Shown: positions 12,436 through 19,007 of the stretch, piece by piece
How the letters are laid out: each line of letters starts with the position of its first letter
How positions within the stretch are numbered: position 1 is the first letter of the stretch
NCBI GenBank assembly: GCA_944989445.1
Contig: CALYLW010000559.1
Coordinates: 186,001-250,000 of the forward strand
From: Ampullaceana balthica
Taxonomy: Eukaryota; Mollusca; Gastropoda; Lymnaeidae
Reading direction: 5' to 3'
DNA length: 64,000 nt
Made by a program: the position numbers and the translations under genes
Notes under the pieces: model-generated
Databases searched by the model: none
Told to the model about the DNA's origin: nothing
What the model saw: only the letters and a program-made list of their open reading frames with translations

Positions 12436-15400
12436 TAGCGTACACCCGTCAAAAATGACGGAAGTTTTCAGCTGAAATCTATTTATTTTAAAAAATGCAC
12501 TTTTTTTTAGGCCGCTTACGGCGCTGACCTTTTTCAAAAGCCCAACTAACTTGTCCTTGTTTGATAAATACGAAATATTAAACTTTCTTAACTGTACACA
12601 AAGTATTTTATAATAGGGGTTGTAAGGCGCCTACGGCGCCCCATTTGTTTCTTGATTTTTATAATTAACCATCATCAAATCCTCTTTTTACATTGATCCC
12701 TTTTCCAAAATTAAAATATGAGCGAAAACAATGACGTCATATAACATTTTTTTTTACAGGGCATATTTAATTTGCACACCTTTTGATGCATTGGTGCAGT
12801 AATTTGGTTTTCCCTGCTTTCTAAAATTAGTAGCGTCAGGACTGACTGACAGACACTACTTGCGTGACAATTGCAAATTATATTGTTTAATATATATAAT
12901 ATATATATTAAGAAAGTAAATTTTACATGCTACTGAATTTGTCACATCAGTCAATTGCAGACTGTATAATCTGTATAGTCTATTAGCATTATTAAATAAA
13001 CAGCAATAAGCCCTGGTGATCTCTTAATGACAGTCTGTAGAGTTGGCAGTTGTAGTAGATAAGGCAGCTGAGCAAAGTAGGGTGAGAACAGGCTGTAATC
13101 TTAAAGATATTCATCAGATTGTGGTAACAATGGTTTCAAAAAGATTCTTACATTCTCCCTTTGGAGTCAAGGGGACCTCTTTTGATTAAGTGTGGGGTTC
13201 AAAGGGGGCGAGATGGGTGCGGAGGGTCCTAAGATGTTTAATTTTGTCTGTTGATCGTGCAGGCCTACTCACTGGACAATCTGTCGGTTCAAGCGCTCAT
13301 CCTGAAAGGTACAGCGCTGCTAGATATGAAGAAGGTGCCCCAGGCGATGCAGCACTACCAGGAGGCTGTCCGGATGGCGCCCAATAGGTTCGAGGCGTAT
13401 CAAGGTAATTTTTCACCTGGTTTATTACAATTTTTTCACCCCTATTTGTGTTTGTCTTAACTGCTCATTGTTTGCCTTCTCATCTATCTGTCCTTAAGTC
13501 TTTTTTTTCTTCTTGCTTCGGGTACTCTTTCTAATTCCAGTTTTTAAATCACTTGTCCTTTTAGCTGGGAGAAGTTTGAAAGCTTATAACCCTCCAATAA
13601 GTCAAATCCATACAATAACTATCAGAAATGTATTAACATTGAAAGCTCTGGTAATGTATTGGAATCTTGTAGAGCGAACTGTGGACCTCAATGAGATCAA
13701 ATAACTACTTCTTCTTTCAATAAACTTTACCTGGAAAAAGTTATGCAATAATCCATACTCTGGCTCACTGAACATATTTCTATTATGTAATTGTGAACTA
13801 TTTCTATTGGTGTTACCATTGATGTGGTGTTCACACCACCATTTCTATTGGTGTAACCGATGTGGTGTTCACACCACCATTTGTATTGATGTTACCACTG
13901 ATGTGGTGTTCACACCACCATTTGTATTGATGTTACCACTGATGTGGTGTTCACACCACCATTTGTATTGATGTTATCACTGTTGTGGTGTTCACACCAC
14001 CATTTGTATTGATGTTATCACTGTTGTGGTGTTCACACCACCATTTGTATTGATGTTACCACTGATGTGGTGTTCACACCACCATTTGTATTGATGTTAC
14101 CACTGATGTGGTGTTCACACCACCATTTGTATTGATGTTATCACTGTTGTGGTGTTCACCCCACCATTTGTATTGATGTTATCACTGTTGTGGTGTTCAC
14201 ACCACCATTTGTATTGATGCCATCACTGATGTGTTAACACCACCATTTCTATTGGTGTTGGGTTCCCAGTGATGTCTTACATGATGCTTTGATCAATGTG
14301 GTGCTTCCAAACTACAATCTTCCTCAGGTCTGATAGATTGCCTTATTGGCAGTAAGAAGATCAAGGAGGCATTGGCCTGGGCCATGAGAGCTTGTAAGAC
14401 TATTGGGAACAATGCCAGGACATTTACAGTAAGTTGTTTGATGGGACATTTACAGTAAGTTGTTTGATGGGACATTTACAGTAAGTTGTTTGATGGGACA
14501 TTTACAGTAAGTTGATAGATGGGACATTTACAGTTAGTTAGTTGATGGGACATTTACAGTAAGTTGATAGATGGGACATTTACAGTTAGTTAGTTGATGG
14601 GACATTTACAGTAAGTTGATAGATGGGACATTTACAGTAAGTTGTTAGATGGGACATTTACAGTAAGTTGATTTCTTATTTTAAATTTTAATTTTTTCAG
14701 CTCGTGGCATCAGTCCTGGCTAAAGACCCATGCAACATTACCAAAGTGAGTTATCTGTGCTTGCATTGATCAGTACCCGCGTACATTTCATTGTTTGTTG
14801 TTTTTTCTCCTGTAAATTTGCATGATATCTGAATGCCTGACTGACGTGATAGTCATGTTGTCTGAACTGCATCTCACTTGTATAAAGAGCCCATGATTTA
14901 AAAAAAACTATATTTGTTTGAGACATTGGAAATAATCTTTCCTCAAGTTCCACTTAACAGCTGAAAATGGGAATGCAACTACATGGTATATTTAAATATT
15001 TCAAAGTTTTGCTCGGATACCAATTATGAAATATTTTTAAATCACATGTGGGAATATACTAACCATAAAATCTGATTAATATGTCGAACTCTAGTGTTCA
15101 GGTTAATTAAAAAATCCTTGAATTTTAAAAAACAGAAGAAAAAAAAATGAATAAAAACAACTAGACGCCCCGCGGCGTAGCATAATCTGCATACTTGCTT
15201 ATGGAGAGTGCAAAGATTGTGGAGAAAGAACGGACACAAACTACAGCACGGAGAAATCAAAACAACGCGAGTGAACGTAGGTGAGGGGGGGGGGAACTGC
15301 CAACTCATTGTTGGTTTCGAGACATTTGCAGGCAAAATTTGTACACCCCTAACTTCTATAAAGTCAGCTATAAAACGATAATCGGTTTAAAATCGGAGTT

Positions 15401-18400
15401 ACATAATCGATAATCGGTTATCCGAAACAACAACACGCAATTAACAACCCAAAATATAACTTTGTGCCGTCATCTTGTAGAACTTTGTGCCGTCATCTTG
15501 TAGAACTTTGTGCCGTCATCTTGTAGAACTTTGTGCCGTCATCTTGTAGAACTTTGTGCCGTCATCTTGTAGAACTTTTTGCCTTCATCTTGTAGAACTT
15601 TGTGAAAATGTTGATTTTGTCTCTAAAGGCCAAGCAGTATTTGAATCGTGCCATGACCTTTGACCCCAACTTACTGGAACCTGTTTACCTGCTTGTTGAT
15701 ATTCTGATCCAGGAACATGACTACACCAAGGGTACCGAAATGTGAGTACTAGTACGTATGTATATGGGATATTTGAAAATAATTGTCTAAAGAATTTTGG
15801 TAAGGAAATAGTTGATAGTGAGTATTATACATAACATGACCTCTTACAGACTGCGTAAAATGTTGGAGAACCACAGCACAACAAAACTGCATCAACAGTA
15901 CGCAGACTGTCTTCAGTATTTAGACCAACGGCAGGAGGCCCTTGACCAATACAACATATCTCTCAGGTAGGTACTTAGTTGAGTCTATACAATAATGGAG
16001 CTCTGTCTCTCTATATCAGTAATGGCGAACCTAAGCCACGCTTGCCACAGACGGCACGCCGAGCCTCATCAGCCGGCACGCGAGTAAAATATTACTTCCT
16101 TAATCAAACCACTTTGCTGGCACTTTGTGTTGGCATTTTGCTATAAATAAGTAGGTTTTAATTGAATTTTGGGCACGCGGTCCTAAACTGGATCGCCATC
16201 ACTGCTTTGTATGATTGTAAATCTATCAAATATTGAGTTTAGTTAGTCGTATACTATAATGGAGCTCTGTATTATTGTAAATCTATCAAATATTGAGTTT
16301 AGTTAGTCGTAGACTATAATGGAGCTCTGTCTCCCTCTCTCTCCCTGTGGCAGCTTGGACCCCAATAACTACCGACCCCATGAGGCCAGTGGTAGACTAT
16401 AATGTATCTCTCTCTCTCCTTGTGGCAGCTTGGACCCCAATAACTACCGAGCCCGTGAGGCCAGTGAGAGGATAGAGAAACACAACGAGATGGGCCTGGA
16501 TGGCACCTATGACGTCGAGGCGGAGGAGATGATGGGTAACCCCAGCGATGGCGAGGTGGGTGCTCGGTCTTAATTAGTAATTACTGCGTGCCAATGTCAG
16601 ATTCTTGTGGGGTTTTTCTCTTTCTTTTATTTGCAAGTTGCTACAAATGAAAAAATAAAAATATTTTGTTGAAAACTCTTTTCATTATTGTAAAATATCA
16701 TTTGTTTTATATACATTACTACTTTGGTCTGTCAATCAACACCAAGAAGACTGAGGTCCTCCATCAGCCTGCGCCTGGAAGACCCTACGTAGAGCCCAAC
16801 ATCACTGTCAACGGCCAGAGACTCAATACAGTGCACCGGTTCACATACCTAGGCAGCACACTGTCTCAAAATGTCACCATCGATGACGAAGTGAACGTCA
16901 GAATTGCCAGAGCCAGCTCCACTTTTGGCAGGTTGTACCCTAATGTCTGGAACAGAAGAGGCATTACCATCCAGACCAAGCTGAAAGTGTACAGGGCAGT
17001 GGTGCTCCCCACACTGCTTTATGCTTGTGAAACTTGGACTGTTTATCAGCGCCATGCAAGAAAGCTGAACCACTTTCATATAACAAGCCTCAGGAAGATT
17101 CTCGGCATAAAGTGGCAGAACAAAATTCCAGACACAGTGGTACTGACCAAGGCAGGTCTCCCCAGCATCTTCACCCTCCTGATGCAGTCCCAGCTTCGCT
17201 GGGCAGGGCACGTTGTCCGAATGCCAGACGAGAGACTGCCAAAGAGAATCTTCTATGGTGAGCTCCAGTATGGCCAGCGGTCCCACGGTGGGCAAAAGAA
17301 ACGCTTCAAAGACACACTGAAAGCCTCAATGAAAGCGTTTGCCATAAATCCAGACACGTGGGAACGAGCTGCAATGGACCGATCCACCTGGCGCTCTTCC
17401 ATCCACGAAGGTGCCAGGTCATGTGAGGCAAACCGGATTACCGCCGCAGAAAAGAAGAGGCAAGCCCGAAAGGCCCATGCTGTCAACCCTCCAGGAGATG
17501 TCGCACTCGCCCCCTGTCCCTTCTGTTCCCGAACCTTTCGTGCAAGGATCGGCCTAATCAGCCATCTGCGCACGCACAGAAAACCCTCGGATGACTAGAG
17601 TGGTCCTCGTCGTATCGACGGACGAACGAACGACGACGACTAGCAAAATACCTGCGCTTTGCTGCGGAAATTAGGATTTCAGTTACCTTTGAGAACCCAC
17701 AAAACACAAATTCAAAACACCAATTGATTTCAATCTGGATCATGATGGATATACTACATATATTAACTTCAACGTCTTGTCTGTCTGTCTGCCGTGGTCC
17801 GGCAGAAAAACAAAAACGAAAATTTAAAAATGACACACTTCCCGTGATCCTATCGAGCTGATGATAATTTAATTTTTTTCCATATGTTACCATTGCGGGA
17901 GGGTACTCAACAACTTCCCAAAGTTTCATGCTCCTACGTACACGGGAAGTTGGATATTTAATGATGAGTCTGTTTTATATAGCTCATATTAGGCCCCCTA
18001 GTAAGTGATAATTTTTTCGCCTGTTACCATTGCGGGGGGTACTCAAAAACTTGCCAAAGTTTCGTCCTTCTGCTTACATGGTAAGATGGAGAATAGTGAT
18101 GAGTCTTTTTTATATAAGAAAAAGAAAACTACATTCAGGCCCCCGCCCCCTAGTGAGTCTTAATTTAAATATTTGTTCGCCAGTTACCATTTTTGAGAGG
18201 GTACTCAACAACTTCCCAAAGTTTCATGATCCTCCCTACACGGAAAATAGTAGAATTAGTGATTTTTAATTTTCATATAGCCCATATAAGGGAAAAATCG
18301 TTTTTGGGCCCCCGGCCATCATGAATGTGAACTTCAAAATTCTTTTACGCAAATTATCGTCGCGAGAGGCTACTCAACAACTTCCCAAAGTTTCATGCTT

Positions 18401-19007
18401 CTACCTACACTGGAAATATGAGAATGGGTGATTTTCAGTTTTTATATAGCTCATATAAGCAAAAAAGCAACATAATGGGCCCCCTTACCCTAGGGGTGGT
18501 CACCTGGGGTTAAAACATAGCCTATGACCTGTCCCGGGTCAAATGAGAGTCCAATGCAAAATTTCAGCATCATGGGTCCATCGATGTGGAATTCCATTGG
18601 TAACACAAAAACTTTCATCTTTATATATTAGATATTTTTTTTCTTGCTTCATTGATATCAAAGTCAAGAACACTAGTTTAATTTAATTTTTTTTCCTTAA
18701 GGCACTATTAATTTTTTGCATTGACTCACCGAGTAAATATTTAAAATGGACATTCACTTTGATTAAGGATTTGATAACATTGCTAATGATTGATTTATTT
18801 AGAATTCAATATAAATCTAAAGACCAGACCAAGCAGCGAGTCCCTGGTAGAGATCCCATTAGGACCTGCAAGTTAGCATTGATAAAAAAATTGACTCAGA
18901 GAAAAGTTGTTGAGCTGCAGTTCTCAACTGTTTCTCACTTGTTTCTTCTTTAGCCTGAATACAGCGACATGGAGAGTTGGTCGGAGACAGAGTTCAGTCA
19001 ACCTTGA
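1715..19007 (+). CDS. ANAPC7: ANAPC7 (APC7), anaphase-promoting complex subunit 7; 15 exons, 5' end missing
   Basis: APC7 is a TPR-repeat scaffold subunit of the anaphase-promoting complex/cyclosome, the nuclear E3 ubiquitin ligase that drives mitotic exit; known APC7 is a homodimer in the TPR lobe of the metazoan complex. Fifteen exons join in consistent phase to 518 residues plus a stop. Diagnostic stretches that align with the vertebrate protein as I recall it include SLPQKYQSLIYYGDALY, EVDLKYKMYQCLHKL, CDWLNSWVKAHARM, EPWVAMGYSSLALHP, SVQALILKGTALLDMKK and SLDPNNYRAREASERI. The C-terminus is acidic and ends EFSQP. The vertebrate protein is about 600 residues or slightly fewer, so an N-terminal part is missing beyond the window start, and the C-terminal tail is shorter. 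The introns hold LINE, hAT and SINE insertions and several minisatellites that begin at splice sites. Confidence 0.95.
2339..2422 (+). CDS. ANAPC7: ANAPC7 visible exon 2
   Basis: The acceptor is TTCTAG and the donor ATG|GTAAGT, phase 0 to 0 (28 codons). It encodes ELTSEVDLKYKMYQCLHK and on to EALNM, matching the EIEVKYKMAECY segment of vertebrate APC7. The human linker between this and the preceding exon is absent, so the inter-TPR loop is short here. Confidence 0.93.
2937..3285 (+). repeat. 28-29 bp minisatellite, about 12 copies, in ANAPC7 intron
   Basis: Twelve head-to-tail units, each containing TATGTAAGTGG followed by a CAGACC-type segment. There are two blocks: seven units with ACCACAG, then five with ACCCCAG, so the array homogenised locally in two stages. 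Each unit carries a consensus-like 5' splice site (TAT|GTAAGT) in the sense orientation of the gene. The array ends about 105 bp before the exon at 3391. Open frames on the minus strand here only reflect the period. Confidence 0.95.
3391..3506 (+). CDS. ANAPC7: ANAPC7 visible exon 3
   Basis: The acceptor is CCCACAG and the donor AG|GTGCAG, phase 0 to 2. It encodes LESINTKKRTARVNLALAK and LYLHDGRDRAAITCYKELI, matching the vertebrate RTPKINMMLANLYKKAG segment. The donor GTGCAG is weaker than the neighbouring donors, but the phase and the next exon (R EHPLALAAL) fit. Confidence 0.93.
3698..3808 (+). CDS. ANAPC7: ANAPC7 visible exon 4
   Basis: The acceptor is CCTTTAG and the donor TTG|GTGAGT, phase 2 to 2. 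It encodes (R)EHPLALAALTCLLSLG through SIPQSSCD(W). The last exon nucleotides and the donor have a diverged tandem copy about 110 bp downstream. Confidence 0.93.
3875..3957 (+). repeat. Single tandem copy of ANAPC7 exon-4 end plus donor
   Basis: The intron contains a second copy of the last ~40 nt of the preceding exon (TATATCATGAACAGTATTCC and on) joined to the start of the intron (GTGAGTCTTGCCTCATAGAC). Seven nucleotides at the exon end are deleted in the copy, which puts GTGAGT directly after TTTTCCT. The copy therefore keeps a usable-looking donor. Confidence 0.85.
3974..4231. mobile_element. Short TIR element (MITE) with GGRCCGTCCATAAAG ends
   Basis: The 5' end reads GGGACCGTCCATAAAGTACG and the 3' end is its near-perfect reverse complement, finishing TTTATGGACGGCCCC. 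The interior is G-rich with repeated TGTGACA motifs and holds no ORF. Size (258 bp), terminal inverted repeats and absence of coding sequence fit a non-autonomous DNA transposon. A decayed relative lies at 56366-56575. Target duplication is not clear, so I do not assign a superfamily. Confidence 0.75.
4588..4675 (+). CDS. ANAPC7: ANAPC7 visible exon 5
   Basis: The acceptor is ACTTCAG and the donor AAAG|GTAAGT, phase 2 to 0. It encodes (W)LNSWVKAHARMASKEYSS through FRAMEPK, matching vertebrate DWLSVWIKAYAFVHTGD. A 47-bp minisatellite begins at nucleotide +5 of the following intron. Confidence 0.93.
4680..5766 (+). repeat. 47-bp minisatellite, about 23 copies, starting at an ANAPC7 donor site
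   Basis: Units begin GTCAGTTYTA and end GTTAATGTTACA. The first two units carry a diverged form (TAATTTATTGAGTTAATATT); later ones are nearly uniform, with TACCATC/TACTATC variants. The first unit overlaps the donor itself (AAAG|GTAAGTCAGTTCTAAAATC), so the array was seeded from the first nucleotides of the intron. Confidence 0.95.
6002..6097 (+). CDS. ANAPC7: ANAPC7 visible exon 6
   Basis: The acceptor is TTTTTTTAG and the donor CGG|GTCAGT, phase 0 to 0 (32 codons). It encodes HGLKDNVLVLSYLGEACF and HGGHYTQAIAQFRR, a TPR helix pair equivalent to vertebrate LRDNVDLLGSLADLYF. The donor GTCAGT is non-optimal, and the exon end has been copied several times downstream. Confidence 0.93.
6115..6408 (+). 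mobile_element. hAT-type MITE, copy A (294 bp) with 8-bp target duplication
   Basis: The ends are CAGTGCTTCTCAAAGTGG and the complementary AAGTTTGAGAAGCACTG. Flanks are CTCTACAA (6107-6114) and CTCTACTA (6409-6416), an 8-bp target duplication with one mismatch whose central TA fits the Buster-type hAT pattern. No transposase remains. It inserted 17 nt after the 5' splice site of ANAPC7 exon 6. Confidence 0.85.
6449..6500 (+). repeat. Copy of ANAPC7 exon-6 end plus donor (first intronic copy)
   Basis: CACTACACACAAGCCATAAC and the following AGTTTAGGCGGGTCAGT reproduce the last 33 nt of the exon ending at 6097 and its donor, with a few substitutions. Four more copies lie at 8677-8950, on the other side of the second hAT element. 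Confidence 0.85.
6501..8643 (-). mobile_element. hAT-type MITE, copy B, inverted, interrupted by a nested element
   Basis: The outer ends at 6501-6705 and 8546-8643 together make about 303 bp, nearly the size of copy A at 6115-6408, and match it in reverse complement. Perfect 8-bp duplications CTCTACTA flank it (6493-6500 and 8644-8651). The interior is occupied by the 1.84-kb element at 6706-8545. Confidence 0.85.
6706..8545. mobile_element. Nested TA-flanked Tigger/pogo-like element, non-coding, 1.84 kb
   Basis: The 5' end CAGTCGAACCCACTTAAC and the 3' end GTTAAGTCGACGG..GTTCAACTG form imperfect inverted repeats. TA dinucleotides flank both ends (6704-6705, 8546-8547). CAGT..ACC..CTTAA-type termini with a TA target duplication are typical of the Tigger/pogo branch of Tc1/mariner. 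The interior contains only short frames and an internal diverged duplication (about 7090-7250 against 7800-7905), so it is a non-autonomous derivative. Confidence 0.7.
8665..8960 (+). repeat. Minisatellite of ANAPC7 exon-6 end plus donor, 4 copies
   Basis: Units of roughly 63-78 bp each hold a diverged copy of the last 33 exon nt (CACTACACACAAGCCATAAC, then CAGTTTAGAYGGGTYAGTGTG) followed by intron sequence (CTTATATCTTTGTCAT). In one copy the donor has decayed to GTTAGT. With the copy at 6449 they show that the junction multiplied and that hAT MITE B landed inside the array. Confidence 0.85.
9083..10975 (+). mobile_element. Non-LTR retrotransposon copy 1, 5'-truncated, intact RT to 3' end
   Basis: Coding similarity starts abruptly around 9083 (W-AEHFESVLNRPS) and runs to a stop at 10954, then a short 3' UTR with GACTAGAGTGGTC shared with copy 2. 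The endonuclease and most of the 5' half are gone, the usual product of target-primed reverse transcription that stopped early. It sits in sense orientation inside the ANAPC7 intron between exons 6 and 7. Confidence 0.9.
9086..10954 (+). pseudogene. LINE reverse transcriptase fragment with C-terminal C2H2 finger
   Basis: An uninterrupted frame of about 620 codons. Counting from the GTG at 9158, which is not a real start, the frame carries GKAPGSDAIPAE, the finger/palm block YKQKGSRQACDNHRGISLLS, DLTKAFDTV, GVKQGCVLAPTLFS and the catalytic LLFADDCAL (FADD at about residues 277-280). Then follow a thumb-like region with GLPSIFTLLMQSQLRWAGHV and a C-terminal C2H2 zinc finger, CPFCSRTF and on to SHLRTH (about residues 566-587). 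RT, thumb and finger show no frameshift, so insertion is fairly recent. It lacks endonuclease and a start codon, so I treat it as a dead-on-arrival copy and not as a host gene. Confidence 0.9.
11254..11342 (+). CDS. ANAPC7: ANAPC7 visible exon 7
   Basis: The acceptor is CATTTCAG and the donor TT|GTAAGT, phase 0 to 2. It encodes VHTLDPLYLKNMDIYAYLL and SKEKKTEDLH, equivalent to vertebrate LDPYLIKGMDVYGYLLAREG. It is separated from exon 6 by a 5.2-kb intron full of transposons. Confidence 0.93.
11591..11726 (+). CDS. ANAPC7: ANAPC7 visible exon 8
   Basis: The acceptor is TTGTCTAG and the donor AAG|GTAACT, phase 2 to 0. It encodes (L)LAQSLMSVSEQAVEPWVAM and GYSSLALHPSSANKNKTI, equal to vertebrate SDQHAEPWVVSGCHSFYSKR. 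A tRNA-like SINE fragment starts a few bases after the donor. Confidence 0.93.
11735..12010 (+). mobile_element. tRNA-derived SINE fragment
   Basis: The sequence has a pol III-like A box region (GGGTCGAGTGGCTGG) and about 30 bp later a B-box-like GGGTTTGAATCTC, followed by a tail with CTGTCTAGAAGGAGCGTCTG and ATAGATAAAACAAG. Similar tails (AGAAGGAGC..CTGTAATAGATAAGAT) recur near 29185, 35878 and, inverted, 56310. The class assignment rests on the box motifs; I cannot name the family. Confidence 0.6.
12214..12355 (+). repeat. 24-bp minisatellite, 6 copies
   Basis: Six near-identical units of AAACCTAATCTATATCAATT plus CAAC. The 24-bp period keeps two plus-strand frames open, but these are not genes. 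Confidence 0.95.
12402..12434. repeat. (TA)n microsatellite
   Basis: An uninterrupted TA run that abuts the CTAGCGTACACCCGTC start of a degenerate dispersed repeat. Confidence 0.95.
12435..12910. mobile_element. Degenerate dispersed repeat, class unknown
   Basis: It begins CTAGCGTACACCCGTCAA after the TA run, contains AAGGCGCCTACGGCGCC and ends in GACTGACTGACAGACACTA and an AT-rich palindrome. This structure is typical of old 3' tails of invertebrate retroelements. There is no coding capacity. Confidence 0.45.
13263..13404 (+). CDS. ANAPC7: ANAPC7 visible exon 9
   Basis: The acceptor is CGTGCAG and the donor CAAG|GTAATT, phase 0 to 1. It encodes AYSLDNLSVQALILKGTALL and on to EAVRMAPNRFEAYQ(G), the best conserved TPR of the protein (vertebrate NSVQALLLKGAALRNMGR and REAIRLAP). 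Confidence 0.95.
13800..14265 (+). repeat. 41-bp minisatellite, about 11 copies, with an inner inverted repeat
   Basis: Each unit contains GATGTGGTGTTCACACCACC, in which TGGTGT and ACACCA can pair across a 2-nt centre, followed by ATTTGTATTGATGTTA. The array ends about 60 bp before the acceptor of the exon at 14328. Confidence 0.95.
14328..14428 (+). CDS. ANAPC7: ANAPC7 visible exon 10
   Basis: The acceptor is TTCCTCAG and the donor ACA|GTAAGT, phase 1 to 0. It encodes (G)LIDCLIGSKKIKEALAWAM and RACKTIGNNARTFT, matching vertebrate GLIECYLASNSIREAMVMAN and KTLGANAQTLT. The last nucleotides and the donor are repeated nine more times downstream. Confidence 0.93.
14417..14672 (+). repeat. 26-bp minisatellite built from the ANAPC7 exon-10 donor junction, 10 copies
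   Basis: The first unit is the real junction, GGACATTTACA|GTAAGTTG. Nine further units of 26 bp repeat it in the intron; eight of the ten carry GTAAGT and two have GTTAGT. Reading past the true donor in frame gives GTAAGTTGTTTG.. and then TAA 27 nt later, so use of a decoy would shift the frame or bring in a stop. Confidence 0.95.
14701..14745 (+). CDS. ANAPC7: ANAPC7 visible exon 11 (45 nt)
   Basis: A very short exon; the acceptor is TTTTTTCAG and the donor AAA|GTGAGT, phase 0 to 0. It encodes LVASVLAKDPCNITK, matching vertebrate LLATVCLEDPVTQEK. Phase and homology both require it. Confidence 0.92.
15459..15600 (+). repeat. 23-bp minisatellite, about 6 copies
   Basis: Units of AACTTTGTGCCGTCATCTTG plus TAG, the last two altered. 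It lies just upstream of the acceptor of the exon at 15629, in the polypyrimidine/branch region. Confidence 0.95.
15629..15741 (+). CDS. ANAPC7: ANAPC7 visible exon 12
   Basis: The acceptor is TCTAAAG and the donor AAT|GTGAGT, phase 0 to 2. It encodes AKQYLNRAMTFDPNLLEPVY and LLVDILIQEHDYTKGTE(I), matching vertebrate AKTLLDKALTQRPDYIKAVV. Confidence 0.93.
15850..15966 (+). CDS. ANAPC7: ANAPC7 visible exon 13
   Basis: The acceptor is CTCTTACAG and the donor AG|GTAGGT, phase 2 to 2. It encodes (I)LRKMLENHSTTKLHQQYADC through EALDQYNISL, matching vertebrate LLRNALANQSDCVLHRILGD and QEAMDQYSIALS. Confidence 0.93.
16017..16204 (+). mobile_element. hAT-like MITE, 188 bp
   Basis: It begins CAGTAATGGCGAACCTAAG and ends GGATCGCCATCACTG; the ends are inverted repeats of the CAGTGATGGCGAACC type. 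Eight-base flanks CTCTATAT and CTTTGTAT agree at six positions. There is no coding sequence. It interrupts the intron before the duplicated acceptor of ANAPC7 exon 14. Confidence 0.7.
16210..16428 (+). repeat. Tandem duplications leading into ANAPC7 exon 14, including a decoy acceptor
   Basis: Two copies of a ~60-bp intron segment (GTAAATCTATCAAATATTG and then ACTATAATGGAGCTCTGT) are followed by a copy of the exon start. CTCTCCCTGTGGCAG then CTTGGACCCCAATAACTACC at 16354 duplicates the true acceptor and first ~35 nt of the exon at 16429. The copy diverges (CCCCAT for GCCCGT) and runs into GTAGAC, a donor-like site. Confidence 0.88.
16429..16555 (+). CDS. ANAPC7: ANAPC7 visible exon 14
   Basis: The acceptor is TTGTGGCAG and the donor GAG|GTGGGT, phase 2 to 0. 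It encodes (S)LDPNNYRAREASERIEK and an acidic tail with DVEAEEMMGNPSDGE, like the acidic C-terminus of vertebrate APC7. The upstream duplicate acceptor at 16354 is less likely because it would break the frame. Confidence 0.92.
16722..17640 (+). mobile_element. Non-LTR retrotransposon copy 2, severely 5'-truncated
   Basis: Similarity to copy 1 begins at TTTGGTCTG (equivalent to about 10070) and runs through the thumb region and the C-terminal C2H2 finger (CPFCSRTF..SHLRTH) to a stop at 17596-17598, then GACTAGAGTGGTCCTCG and a short ACG-rich tail. The frame is intact but lacks the RT catalytic core. Same family, sense orientation, in a second intron of the same gene. Confidence 0.9.
17641..18635 (+). 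mobile_element. Degenerate dispersed element with four ~150-bp internal repeats
   Basis: It begins CTAGCAAAATACCTGCGC and ends near ATATATTAGATA. From about 17870 to 18490 a ~150-bp module recurs four times, each with GTTACCATT, ACTCAACAACTTCCCAAAG, TTTCATG and a TATATAGC/GGCCCCC end. No coding capacity was seen. Layout resembles the non-coding tails of old invertebrate retroelements; class unassigned. Confidence 0.55.
18954..19007 (+). CDS. ANAPC7: ANAPC7 last coding exon
   Basis: The acceptor is TTCTTTAG, phase 0; it encodes PEYSDMESWSETEFSQP and then TGA. The short acidic Trp-containing end resembles vertebrate SEAAQWADQEQW in character. Stop at 19005-19007. Confidence 0.88.
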   Translation, partial: PEYSDMESWSETEFSQP

